From the NCBI GenBank assembly GCA_002398105.1, contig DHCD01000073.1, forward strand, positions 9,968 to 35,724: 25,757 bases of DNA. Reading direction: 5' to 3'. Shown in pieces: positions 7,934 through 16,655 of this stretch; the first letter of the stretch is position 1, and each line of letters opens with the position of its first letter. The notes below the pieces were generated by a model, which was given only the letters and a program-made list of their open reading frames with translations, was not told the origin of the DNA and made no database searches. Position numbers and translations under genes: made by a program. This DNA is from Syntrophomonas sp. UBA4911. GTDB taxonomy: Bacteria > Bacillota > Syntrophomonadia > Syntrophomonadales > Syntrophomonadaceae.

Positions 7934-9883
7934 TTAATTAATCTGCATTTCATCGGCAATAGACGCTATTTCTTCAATTGAATTGGCCAGCTCGTTAATA
8001 GCTTTAGCCTGTTCCTGGGCAATGCGTGAAGCCTCTTCCACCTGTTCCTCCGCCGTATTAATAATCTCTTCTACCCGTTTGGCTTCCTTGACATCTTCGG
8101 TTATGGCCGTCTGGCTCTCATCAATGCATTTCTTTAAATTCTCCCGGTTGCGGGAAATATCTTCCAGTTCCCGGGTCACCAGTCCATTTTTCTGAGCCGC
8201 CACCGCAGCTTGCTCTTCAGCCTTACGGGATGCGATTTCCGACTGTGAGATTTCCAGGACTACTTTGCTCATCTGGATCTGGATATCCCGGACCAAGTCT
8301 TTGATTTTATCGGCATTCTCCGCCGATTCGGCTGCCAGATTCCTGATATCTCCGGCCACTACCGAAAAGCCGCGCCCGTGCTCGCCGGCAGTAGCCGCTT
8401 CTACAAAGCCGTTGACCGCCAGCATATTAGTTTGAATGGAGACATTCTCTATGGTATCGACGATTTTTTCAATCCGGCGGATCTTATCCTGCAGGTTTTC
8501 AATGGCCTGGTTGGTAACATCATAGGATTTGATGCATTCCTGCAAGCGCTCCCATACCCCGCGGGCCGCTACGCGCGAATCCTCCAGCATCTGGTCTATT
8601 TCCTGATAAATTTCCCCCGCTTCCCCGGCAATCCTGATGATTTCATTTACTTTGTCCTGACAGCCTTCGGCAAAGGCGGCCGCTTTTTCACTTTCGGTAA
8701 GAACCGATTTGGCCCCGTCGGCCATCTGTAAAAGGGCACTGGCCACCTGGGTTGCCGATGTGCTGAGTTCTTCGATATTGGCTGAGAGCTGTTCCGCCGT
8801 AGCTGCCACCTCTTCCGCCGATTTGTTTATATTGGTGGAAGTTTTCAGTTCCTCCGCCATCTCTGTCAGTTCCTGGGTCGCGGTGTTAACTTCACTGATC
8901 GCCTTACTCTGTTCGGCTACCGCTTTGGATGATTCTTCCGTACCGGTCAGAATCTGTTCCGCCGCGGTGGCTATGGATTCCGCTACCCCCAGGAACTCAT
9001 CCGACATCTGCTGCAATTCATGGGCCAGCCCGGTGTCCTGATCCACCGTCTCGGCGTAGCGGCCAAAAAGATTTCCCATCCGTTCGAAGCCTTTATTGGT
9101 CTCTTCCAGGTCAGACTGCATGCTGTTGAACTCATCAACATCTTTATTTATATCCTCAACCACAGCTTCTACTCCGGTTCGTATCTCGTCTACCACCCCG
9201 CGTATATCCCGGGCCGAGCGCTCCGATATCTCAGCCAGATTCCTGACTTCATCGGCTACCACGGCAAAACCCCGTCCATGTTCACCGGCTCGGGCGGCTT
9301 CAATGGCGGCGTTCAAAGCCAGCAGATTAGTCTGGTCGGCGATCATTACTACTGCCTGGACAATATCGCCTATTTTTTGAGATTGGACCTCCAATTCCCC
9401 TATGCGTTTACTTGACTGAGCATTCTTGCCGGAGGCTTCTTTCAGTTGATCTCCCATGGCCTCCATGGCAGCAATTGACTCCCGGGCGGCGTTGGTACCG
9501 TTCCGGGCATTATTGTCCAACAGCCCCAGGCTTTTTTCCAGTTCTATGGAGGAACGGTTAACCTGCACCGCTGCTGCCCGCATTTCTTCACTGCTGCTGC
9601 CTACCTGCTGGCTATTGGATGCCAGTTGGTCCATAAGGCGGGAAAACTCTTGCGCCGCAGCATTGGATTCTTCAATCCCAGCCAGCAATTGTTCCGAAGC
9701 GGCGGCAATCCTTTCCGCCATCGCCTGCTGTTTGGCCAGGGTCCGGGCCCGGGCTTTTTCCTGAGCCATTTTCCGGGCCTGTTCCCGTTTCCGGATGATT
9801 TCATCATCAGTCTCTCTCTTTACCGCTATTCCGGTTTTTTCATTAATCTCCATACTGGCTGGCTTCTCTAACTTCTTGGCCAC
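7934..9883 (-). CDS. Cytoplasmic methyl-accepting receptor with two signalling tips (DosM-like)
   Basis: The 649-aa product is almost entirely predicted coiled coil, with no signal peptide, membrane span or recognised ligand-binding domain. Two MCP hairpin tips are visible exactly 300 residues apart: QTNLLALNAAIEAARAGE (about 184-201) and the diverged QTNMLAVNGFVEAATAGE (about 484-501), each followed by HGRGF and RNLA. Candidate methylation sites of the [AGST]2-x2-[EQ]2 type include residues 60-69, 95-104 and 305-314. The Vibrio receptor DosM has two signalling domains and bridges two baseplates of a cytoplasmic array; this one has the same plan. A highly charged helix (25-60) leads the protein. 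The start was placed at GTG 9881-9883, 8 bases after AAGGAG; the upstream ATG is too close to that site. It lies 21 bases after the hsp70 gene. Confidence 0.92.
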   Translation of the reverse strand: MAKKLEKPASMEINEKTGIAVKRETDDEIIRKREQARKMAQEKARARTLAKQQAMAERIAAASEQLLAGIEESNAAAQEFSRLMDQLASNSQQVGSSSEEMRAAAVQVNRSSIELEKSLGLLDNNARNGTNAARESIAAMEAMGDQLKEASGKNAQSSKRIGELEVQSQKIGDIVQAVVMIADQTNLLALNAAIEAARAGEHGRGFAVVADEVRNLAEISERSARDIRGVVDEIRTGVEAVVEDINKDVDEFNSMQSDLEETNKGFERMGNLFGRYAETVDQDTGLAHELQQMSDEFLGVAESIATAAEQILTGTEESSKAVAEQSKAISEVNTATQELTEMAEELKTSTNINKSAEEVAATAEQLSANIEELSTSATQVASALLQMADGAKSVLTESEKAAAFAEGCQDKVNEIIRIAGEAGEIYQEIDQMLEDSRVAARGVWERLQECIKSYDVTNQAIENLQDKIRRIEKIVDTIENVSIQTNMLAVNGFVEAATAGEHGRGFSVVAGDIRNLAAESAENADKIKDLVRDIQIQMSKVVLEISQSEIASRKAEEQAAVAAQKNGLVTRELEDISRNRENLKKCIDESQTAITEDVKEAKRVEEIINTAEEQVEEASRIAQEQAKAINELANSIEEIASIADEMQIN

Positions 9884-9904
9884 AATCATCACTCCTTATA
9901 TATT

Positions 9905-11401
9905 TTAAAGAACGGTTAAGCCCTTGCCCCTGCGGGCTAAAATCTTATCCCCACCGGCATAACCGGGTTCGGTTATCTCTACCTGGTTCCGGGTACCAGT
10001 ATCAATATCCATGGCCGCAACATTCAGTATGCCGTTGGCATCAATATTAAAGGTAACGTCTATGCTGGGTTCTCCCGCCGAGGCCTTCTGTATCCCGGCC
10101 AGGTGAAATTGTCCCAGCGATACCCGCTTGGCTTCACTGGCATCCCCCATCTCATCCCTCTGTAATATGTGAATAATCACCTCCTCCTGGAAGTCATTCA
10201 CTGTAGTGAAAAGAGAGGATCGACTAACCGGATAAGGGGTATTGGCAGGAATCAATACCACAAACTCACCCTTATCATCTTCCAATCCCAGGGTATGACT
10301 GGTGACATCGTGCAGCTCCACATCCCTGAATTCTCCGGAAAGAATAGAGCCTTCCAGCGCCGCCCCCAACGCCACCACTTCGTCGGGGTTTATTTCAGCC
10401 CGCAGCTCCACTCCGGGAAAAAGATGAGCCACAAGCTCCTTGAAGCCGGACATGCGGGAAGCCCCACCGGCCAGAACTACAACCTCCACCCAGCTCTCCG
10501 CCACCCCGGCGCCAGCCAGGGTTTGTTTTATTAAGGCGGTGATTTCGTCGAACAGATTCCCGCAAATATGGTTAAACTGCTCCCGCCGGACGGTTTGATT
10601 AAGGTGAAGCGGTCCGGTCGGCCCCATAGTAATGTAAGGTATTAATACGGTGCATTCGTTAACAGTGGAAAGGTCGATCTTGGCTTTCTCGGCACTGATA
10701 TATATCTGCTGCAAGGCGATAGGATCATGGGCCAGGTCAATACCGCTGGTGGCCCGGAAGGTTTCCATTATGCATTCCACCAGTCTGCGGTCAAAATCCA
10801 TACCTCCCAGCCGGTTTGAACCTCCGGTGCCGATCACTTTATATAGATCGCCGCAATATTCCATCAGGGTGATATCAAAGGTCCCTCCGCCAATATCAAG
10901 CACCATGATTTTCTGAGCGTGGCCCGGGTGGCTGAAGCCGTAAGCCAGAGCCGCAGCCGTAGGCTCGTTGAGCAGTTTCAGAATCTTTATCCCCGCCTGT
11001 TTCCCGGCCAGTAAAGTAGCCTGCCGCTGATTATCATTGAAGTAGGCGGGTACCGTAACTACTGCGGCCTCAATATCCTGTCCCAGGTAAGCCTGGGCAT
11101 ATTGCAGCAGTTTGCGCAGTATCAAGGCGGAAATCTCAGTCGGCGTATAACTGCGCTCCCCTATCTTAACCTGATAATTGTCGCCCATTTTTCTTTTGAT
11201 CGCGCTGACGGTCCGGTCTGACTTCAATATGAGCTGGGAGCGGGCCAATTCACCCACCATAACTTCCTGTTCGTTTTTAAAATAAACTACCGACGGAGTC
11301 AGGCGGCTGCCCCGCTCATTGATAATTATCTCCGCTTTTCCCTCCTGATTTATATAGGCTACCAAAGAATTGGTCGTTCCCAGATCAATACCAACAATCA
11401 C
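9905..11401 (-). CDS. Hsp70/DnaK-like chaperone lacking the helical lid
   Basis: The 498-aa product has a complete actin-like ATPase domain (about 1-360): phosphate 1 GIDLGTTNS, connect 1 NEPTAAALAYG, phosphate 2 LDIGGGTFD, adenosine motif VVLAGGASRMSGF. An interdomain linker follows (VELHDVTSHTLGLE), then a substrate-binding beta domain ending near ITEPGY. DnaK proteins run to about 610-640 aa with an alpha-helical lid; here the chain stops about 20 residues after the beta domain, so the lid is absent. No DnaJ or GrpE gene is nearby. The start is GTG at 11399-11401 after GAGGAGGG. Housekeeping DnaK is an unlikely reading given the missing lid and the position inside a chemosensory operon. 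A role in array assembly or as a sensory input is inference. Confidence 0.88.
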   Translation of the reverse strand: MIVGIDLGTTNSLVAYINQEGKAEIIINERGSRLTPSVVYFKNEQEVMVGELARSQLILKSDRTVSAIKRKMGDNYQVKIGERSYTPTEISALILRKLLQYAQAYLGQDIEAAVVTVPAYFNDNQRQATLLAGKQAGIKILKLLNEPTAAALAYGFSHPGHAQKIMVLDIGGGTFDITLMEYCGDLYKVIGTGGSNRLGGMDFDRRLVECIMETFRATSGIDLAHDPIALQQIYISAEKAKIDLSTVNECTVLIPYITMGPTGPLHLNQTVRREQFNHICGNLFDEITALIKQTLAGAGVAESWVEVVVLAGGASRMSGFKELVAHLFPGVELRAEINPDEVVALGAALEGSILSGEFRDVELHDVTSHTLGLEDDKGEFVVLIPANTPYPVSRSSLFTTVNDFQEEVIIHILQRDEMGDASEAKRVSLGQFHLAGIQKASAGEPSIDVTFNIDANGILNVAAMDIDTGTRNQVEITEPGYAGGDKILARRGKGLTVL

Positions 11402-11439
11402 CGGTTTCCCTCCTCGGTAAGTAATTTATTAATTCATGA

Positions 11440-11808
11440 TTATAGTAATTTCAGGTTCGCAGCCGCCGTACGGTTCCGGGGATATAGGTCTATGGCCCGC
11501 TGCAAATAAGCTGCGGCTTTTTCAGTCTTACCGCCTTCAAAAAGGATGACCGCCAGGTTATTGCAGCAGCGGGAAATAAGCTCGGCTGTTTCCGTTTCAT
11601 CCGGAATCCCGGGCTCAATAAGGTCGACCGCCTGCCGGTAAAGATAGTAGGCTTCATAAATATCGCCCGTTTTCTCCTGCTCCAGGGCTTGGTCATACAA
11701 TAATTGCACCCGGCCTATCACACCCTGGCTCAATTTTGCCTTCTGCTGATCCTGCATGGCGGTGAGAAGCGTATCCAGCCCAAGGCCCAGACTTCTTTTT
11801 GCTGTCAT
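11440..11808 (-). CDS. Small TPR protein with ParB-like N-terminal motif
   Basis: The 122-aa product has two parts. Residues 3-15 (AKRSLGLGLDTLL) closely resemble the extreme N-terminus of ParB/Spo0J proteins (K-x-LG-[KR]-GL-x-ALL), the segment that touches ParA and stimulates its ATPase; the usual basic residue inside LG-x-GL is Leu here, but Lys4 and Arg5 precede it. Residues about 33-66 and 77-110 form two TPR-like helical pairs. No DNA-binding or CTPase domain is present. Only one base separates it from the parA stop codon. I infer that it links ParA to another array component through the TPRs. ATG at 11808 was preferred to an in-frame GTG at 11820 because AGGGGTGG is well spaced for it. 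Confidence 0.75.
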   Translation of the reverse strand: MTAKRSLGLGLDTLLTAMQDQQKAKLSQGVIGRVQLLYDQALEQEKTGDIYEAYYLYRQAVDLIEPGIPDETETAELISRCCNNLAVILFEGGKTEKAAAYLQRAIDLYPRNRTAAANLKLL

Positions 11809-11809
11809 C

Positions 11810-12595
11810 CTACTCGCCACCCCTGGTCAGAATAGCTGCGGCCACCTGCTGGTAGTCAAGAGCTCCCCGGCAGGAAGGGGCGTATTCATAAATAGTCTTG
11901 CCAAAACTAGGGGCCTCCGCCAGTTTAATATCATGGCGGACCGAGGGCAGCAGCCGGTCCGCGCCGAAGTTCTGCCGTATTTCCCGGATTACGCTGCGGG
12001 CCAGGTTGGTGCGCAGGTCGCATTTGACCGGCAGAATTCCCATTAAGCTTAAATCCGGGTTCAAACCGGCATTGATTTTATATAATATACCGGTCATCTG
12101 GGCCAGGCCATCCATGCTGAGAAAAGTTGGCTCAATCGGTATGATGAGCCAGCGGGCGGCAATCAGGCCGTTAACCGTTATCAAACCCAAGGCGGGCGGC
12201 AAGTCGATTAAAATATAGTCATAAATATTTTCCCACCTCAGCAAAAGGTCTTTGAGCAGGACCTGGTTATTGCCGGCGGGGGTCAGTTCTGCTTCCAGGG
12301 CGGCCAGATCCGCTTTGGCGGGGAGCAAGTCAAACGGTTTATTACCCCGGATTATCCCCGTATCCAATTCCGCTTTCACTAACGGTTGATCGGCTGCCAG
12401 ATGCATCAATTCATATAGGCTGGTGCTTAACTGGAAGGGCAGAATACCACAGCTTATAGTAGCCTGAGCCTGAGAGTCGGCATCTACCACCAACACCCGC
12501 TTGGCTTTGCGGGCCAGGGCAGCAGCCAGATTTATCGTACTGGTGGTTTTGCCGCTGCCGCCTTTGCGATTGGCTAAAGCAATTATGGTAGCCAT
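11810..12595 (-). CDS. parA: ParA/Soj-family positioning ATPase
   Basis: The 261-aa product begins with the deviant Walker A NRKGGSGKTTS, followed by VDADSQAQAT (Walker A') and YILIDLPPALG (Walker B). This is the canonical ParA/MinD-type P-loop ATPase of ordinary chromosomal ParA length. No parB, replication or septum genes are near; it lies between cheA and a TPR protein with a ParB-like N-terminus. Orphan ParA proteins in chemosensory operons (Vibrio ParC, Rhodobacter PpfA) position arrays and segregate them at division, which is the likely role here. The start is ATG at 12595 with CAGGAGGAAAG upstream, 17 bases after cheA. Confidence 0.92.
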   Translation of the reverse strand: MATIIALANRKGGSGKTTSTINLAAALARKAKRVLVVDADSQAQATISCGILPFQLSTSLYELMHLAADQPLVKAELDTGIIRGNKPFDLLPAKADLAALEAELTPAGNNQVLLKDLLLRWENIYDYILIDLPPALGLITVNGLIAARWLIIPIEPTFLSMDGLAQMTGILYKINAGLNPDLSLMGILPVKCDLRTNLARSVIREIRQNFGADRLLPSVRHDIKLAEAPSFGKTIYEYAPSCRGALDYQQVAAAILTRGGE

Positions 12596-12612
12596 CAAAC
12601 TTTCCTCCTGTT

Positions 12613-15360
12613 TTATACCGCTACCTGGGTTTGCAGCAAATACGACGGGTTTAAGATCAACACCACATTGCCGTCACCCATAATAGTAGCGCCGGTGTAT
12701 ATTTTTAAGCCGGCCAGTTCCTCGGCCAGAGCTTTGACTACAAATTCCTGCTCCTTTTGCAGCCGGTCAACTATAAGCCCGAATTTGCAATCATCACAGG
12801 TTATTACCACAACGGGAACTGTTTCTCGGGTACCGCATTCTTTTACCATGTCGGTATCATTTTCGAATTGCATGATAGCGTTCAGGCTGACCAGTGGTAT
12901 TATTTCCTCTCTTATATCGGCCACCATGTTGCTGTTGTAGGTACGGATTGAACTGCCGGCTAATTTAACCGTTTCCTCTATCGCGTCCAGGGGAATGATA
13001 AAACGTTGCCCATAGCTTTCCACCATAAGCCCGCGAATAATTGACATAGACAAGGGGATTTTCAAGGAAATGCGGGTACCCCGGTCCGGCTTGCTGCTCA
13101 AGCTGACTGATCCCCCTACTTTTTCTATGTTGGTCTTGACCACATCCATACCTACTCCCCGCCCGGAAAGTTCACTAACCTCTTCCCGGGTACTGAAACC
13201 GGGAGCAAAGATAAATTGAAAAGCTTCCTCGTTGCTCATGTTTTCTATCTGGTGCGCTTTCAGCAGCCCCTTTTTCAAAGCTTTAAGCTTGATCTCATCA
13301 GGATTAAGCCCCTTGCCATCATCAATGATCTCTATCAATACGTAACTCCCTTGATATCCTGCCGTCAAACGAACTTGTCCCGCAGGATTTTTGCCTTTGG
13401 ACTCACGCTCCCGGGGGCTTTCGATACCGTGGTCAACGGCATTGCGCAGCATGTGGACCAGGGGATCATTGATAGCTTCAATTACCGTCTTATCTAATTC
13501 GGTATCTTCACCTTCAATGATGAAGTCGACCTGCTTGCCAGTCTTCCGGGCCGTATCCCGAATCGTACGCGGATAACGCTGAAAAAGGACCCGCAGGGGG
13601 ATCATGCGGGCCGACATGATAGCATCCTGCAATTCATCGGATATTCTCGCCAGTTCTGCTGCCACCCCTTTAACCTCCCGGGCCAGAGCCGGCATGTCAT
13701 AGTCGAGCCCGATAGTCGCAGCCAGGTGAAAGACGCGGTTTTTCGATATCAATAATTCCCCGATCATGTTCATAAGCCGGTCCATTTTCTCCTGGCTCAC
13801 CCTGATGGACTGACCGCCGAGCTCACTGCTCTTAGCCTGTTCAATCATCTGGCTTTCTTTTTCCCGGGCCAGGGCTTGCTTGGTCAGGGCTATTTCCAGG
13901 TCATCCTCTTTTACCGTACCCGCATCTACCAGAATATCGCCCAGCCGTTTCTGCTGTTTTAAGGCCCAATCCAGCTGTTCCGGAGTAACCTTTTTTTCTG
14001 ATATAAGTATCTCGCCTATCTTTTTTTCACTGTACTCAGACGGTACGTTGTCCAGCAGCAAGCAAATGTTTTCTGTTTTCAGGTTTATCAGTCTCTGCAC
14101 CGTTTCATAATTGGAGTGCAAAAATTGCAGAAGTTCAGCAGTAACCTTATCCTTTCCCGGGGTATATTTATCTAAAGACTGGAGCGATTCATCCACTGCC
14201 ATCAGCAACTCTTCGTAGTTCAGGTAATGGGCGCTGGAAGCTAAGCTCTTGAGAGCCCGTATATACTGCCGGGTGCGTTTGGGATTCATGGTCTGCCCCT
14301 TTTTTATGCTATTGATGATGCCCAGCATAGACTCCAGAGCCTGATTGCCGATATTCATAAAAGCCGCTTGCTGCTGCGGAAATTTTTTATGATTCTCCTC
14401 TTGCGGGCTCTTCTCTCCAGCTCCCTGCTTTTCCTGAGATAACGAATCCAGCCGCTCCAGCAAATTTTCCAGAGAAAAGCCTTCCACTTTATTTCCCTTA
14501 AGCATTGCCACCAGTACTGTGGTTTTGTCTACCGCCGCCAGAATTACATCAACTACTGCCGGTGAAAGCTGCCGGGACAGGTTATGATGCTGTTGCAGCA
14601 GAGATTCAGCCGCATGGGTCAGGGTCCTGATAGCTGCTATCGGGTCGGCCGGGTTATCGCTGTCCTGCATGCTGGTGATTACTCCGGCTCCGCCTTTAAT
14701 ACTGTGGAATCCCCGCAAAATCGTATTGAGAATTTCCGGGTCTTCCGGATGTTTTTCGGCTGCAACGCATTTTTGCTCAATAGTTTCCAGGTGTTCCAGA
14801 GTCTCTTCAATAAAGTCCGCCAGCATCTGTTCGTATAAAGGCGAGAGCTGAACCTTGATTGAAGCGTCGGCACCGCTGTCGCCCCCGGTCATGTCCGGGT
14901 TCGTCTCAGCCGTAGTCAACTCCTTTTTACGCAATTCCTCCGCTTCATCAATAAACGCTTCATAGTCCAGGTCATTCAGTTCTATCTCCAGTACCGCATT
15001 ATCCTGATCACCCTCAGTCCGGCTGATCTGACTGCCTAGTTGCCTGATAAGACCATTTAATATGTCAACCCCCCGCAGCAAGGTATCGGTTATTTCTGAG
15101 TTACTGGTATAAAGGCCTTTTCTCATATCAGTCAAAAAGGACTCCAGCACATGGGCGGTATCCTTGATAGGGGTAAGATCCAAAAAACCTGCCACACCCT
15201 TGACTGAATGCATGGCTCTAAAGATTGAATCCAGCAAATCAGAAGCAAAGTCGACTTCCAGACGCAGTATGCCTTCTTCGATCCCCCGTAAATGTTCGGT
15301 AGATTCTTCTACAATGCCCTGTAAGATTTCCAAGTCGTCAGCTGCAAAGGTGTATTTCAA
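12613..15360 (-). CDS. cheA: CheA histidine kinase with two Hpt domains and an MshEN-like insertion
   Basis: The 915-aa product is longer than standard CheA (about 650-700). In order: Hpt 1 (about 8-110; His51 in AMHSVKGVAG), Hpt 2 (about 175-290; His219 in GFHSIKGGAG), a third helical region (about 330-430) that looks like a degenerate Hpt with RALKSLASSA where the His motif would be, a 50-residue segment (about 447-495) resembling the MshEN/T2SSE_N domain (IGEILISEKKVTPEQL, then RLGDILVDAGTVKEDDL), dimerisation (about 520-600), HATPase (HMLRNAVDHGIE, DDGKG, SGRGVGMDVV) and CheW-like P5 (770-915). No P2 domain is evident. The start is TTG at 15358-15360 with AGGGTGG nearby; no better in-frame start exists. 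Confidence 0.93.
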   Translation of the reverse strand: MKYTFAADDLEILQGIVEESTEHLRGIEEGILRLEVDFASDLLDSIFRAMHSVKGVAGFLDLTPIKDTAHVLESFLTDMRKGLYTSNSEITDTLLRGVDILNGLIRQLGSQISRTEGDQDNAVLEIELNDLDYEAFIDEAEELRKKELTTAETNPDMTGGDSGADASIKVQLSPLYEQMLADFIEETLEHLETIEQKCVAAEKHPEDPEILNTILRGFHSIKGGAGVITSMQDSDNPADPIAAIRTLTHAAESLLQQHHNLSRQLSPAVVDVILAAVDKTTVLVAMLKGNKVEGFSLENLLERLDSLSQEKQGAGEKSPQEENHKKFPQQQAAFMNIGNQALESMLGIINSIKKGQTMNPKRTRQYIRALKSLASSAHYLNYEELLMAVDESLQSLDKYTPGKDKVTAELLQFLHSNYETVQRLINLKTENICLLLDNVPSEYSEKKIGEILISEKKVTPEQLDWALKQQKRLGDILVDAGTVKEDDLEIALTKQALAREKESQMIEQAKSSELGGQSIRVSQEKMDRLMNMIGELLISKNRVFHLAATIGLDYDMPALAREVKGVAAELARISDELQDAIMSARMIPLRVLFQRYPRTIRDTARKTGKQVDFIIEGEDTELDKTVIEAINDPLVHMLRNAVDHGIESPRERESKGKNPAGQVRLTAGYQGSYVLIEIIDDGKGLNPDEIKLKALKKGLLKAHQIENMSNEEAFQFIFAPGFSTREEVSELSGRGVGMDVVKTNIEKVGGSVSLSSKPDRGTRISLKIPLSMSIIRGLMVESYGQRFIIPLDAIEETVKLAGSSIRTYNSNMVADIREEIIPLVSLNAIMQFENDTDMVKECGTRETVPVVVITCDDCKFGLIVDRLQKEQEFVVKALAEELAGLKIYTGATIMGDGNVVLILNPSYLLQTQVAV

Positions 15361-15377
15361 ATTAAAGCCACCCTTCT

Positions 15378-15752
15378 CTATTTGCCTAACAGCATACGGA
15401 TATTCTCTACCAGTTCATCCGGGTCGGTTGGTTTAACTATATAAAGATTGGCGCCGGCTTCAAATCCCCTTTGTTTATCCTGCAGTTCATCTTCGGTGGA
15501 GATAATGATTATGGGCAGATCTTCATATTGGGGATCTTCCCGCAGGCGTTCAATCAGGGTATATCCATCCATGTTGGGCATATTTATATCGGTAAGACAT
15601 ATCAGCAGATTGCCGTCGCTGCTATATATTTTTTCCAGAGCATCCGCCCCATCCAGGGCCGTCACTATCTCCAAGCCAATACTTTTTAAAATATAGCTGT
15701 GAAAGTTACGTATCATCTCCGAATCATCAACTATCAGAACTTTTTCGCCCAT
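15378..15752 (-). CDS. cheY: CheY-type single-domain response regulator adjacent to cheA
   Basis: The 124-aa product is a receiver alone, with IVDDSEMIRN, the acceptor Asp in LTDINMPNMDGY, Ser/Thr in IISTED and Lys in VKPTDPDEL. It lies 17 bases upstream of cheA in transcription order, the usual place for the principal phosphate acceptor or a phosphate sink. It differs clearly from the second CheY of the operon (4816-5205), so the two probably have separate tasks. TAGGAGGGC lies 6-7 bases before the ATG. Confidence 0.9.
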   Translation of the reverse strand: MGEKVLIVDDSEMIRNFHSYILKSIGLEIVTALDGADALEKIYSSDGNLLICLTDINMPNMDGYTLIERLREDPQYEDLPIIIISTEDELQDKQRGFEAGANLYIVKPTDPDELVENIRMLLGK

Positions 15753-15815
15753 GAATTGCCCTCCTAACCAAAAGTTATAGATTCCGCGCCGTTTTATCAG
15801 GAGCTTGGCCTGCAG

Positions 15816-16655
15816 CTACCGTTGATAAACTATCTGCTCATTAAGGCGGCGTATCCTGAAAGCGGTGCTGATACGGCTCAAGGACTCGGCATGTCCCAGG
15901 AAAATAAATCCTCCTTTGCGCAACATACCGTAGAATTTATCCACCACCTGTTTGCGGGAGACATCATCAAAATAGATCAGCACATTACGGCAAAAGACAA
16001 AATCATAATCCTCTTCGTAGCGCAATGCTTTTCTGTCCATCAGATTAAGATGTTCGAAAACAACCATGTCTTTTATATTTGGGTTGATAGCATACTCTCC
16101 CACCGAGGGGGTGGTAAAATATTCCCTGAGATAGGCTTGAGGTACATCTTTTATGGCACGCTGGTCGTAGACTCCCCGCCGGGCAGCTCCCAGCACATTT
16201 TCGTCAATGTCTACCGCTTTGATCAATACCCTCCAGGCGGAAAAGTTCTCCAGCATCTCCCTTAAGATTATGCCCAGCGTATAAGGCTCCTCCCCGGTGG
16301 AGCAACCGGCGCAGAACACCTTTATATTCCTGATGCCAGCCGCCAACTTCTCCCGGGTAATTTCCTCCAGGCAGGATTCAGCGAATACCTGCAGCTGTGA
16401 AAACTCCCGGAAGAAATAGGTTTCATTTACGGTTAAAAGATTCATTAATTCCTGAAATTCCCTACCTTGGGGATCGAATATTTTCAGGTGCCTGATATAG
16501 TCCTCGACTTTGTCAAAACCTCCGGCATCCATGCGTTGCTGCAGCCGTTTCTTTATATAGTAGATTTTGTTTTCCTCATAGCTTATTCCCGTACGTTCGT
16601 AAATCAGGTTTCTTAATTTAATGAAATATTCCAGAGGCAATTCCAAATCTATCAC
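15816..16655 (-). CDS. cheR: CheR, receptor glutamate methyltransferase
   Basis: The 279-aa product shows the CheR layout: a helical N-terminal domain, NETYFFREFSQLQVF, the SAM-binding CAGCSTGEEPYTLGI, VDIDENVLGAARRGVY, FCRNVLIYFDD, and the closing GGFIFLGHAESL. It methylates glutamates on the receptor coiled coil using S-adenosylmethionine. The annotated start is GTG at 16655, overlapping the end of the HEAT gene; a TTG three codons further in is better spaced from GGAG and is an equal candidate. The receptor of this operon shows no recognisable C-terminal CheR-docking pentapeptide. Confidence 0.93.
   Translation of the reverse strand: MIDLELPLEYFIKLRNLIYERTGISYEENKIYYIKKRLQQRMDAGGFDKVEDYIRHLKIFDPQGREFQELMNLLTVNETYFFREFSQLQVFAESCLEEITREKLAAGIRNIKVFCAGCSTGEEPYTLGIILREMLENFSAWRVLIKAVDIDENVLGAARRGVYDQRAIKDVPQAYLREYFTTPSVGEYAINPNIKDMVVFEHLNLMDRKALRYEEDYDFVFCRNVLIYFDDVSRKQVVDKFYGMLRKGGFIFLGHAESLSRISTAFRIRRLNEQIVYQR

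Noticed and set aside
9905..11401. Housekeeping dnaK
   Set aside because: The lid is missing, there is no grpE or dnaJ, and the gene is embedded in a che operon; housekeeping function would be unexpected.
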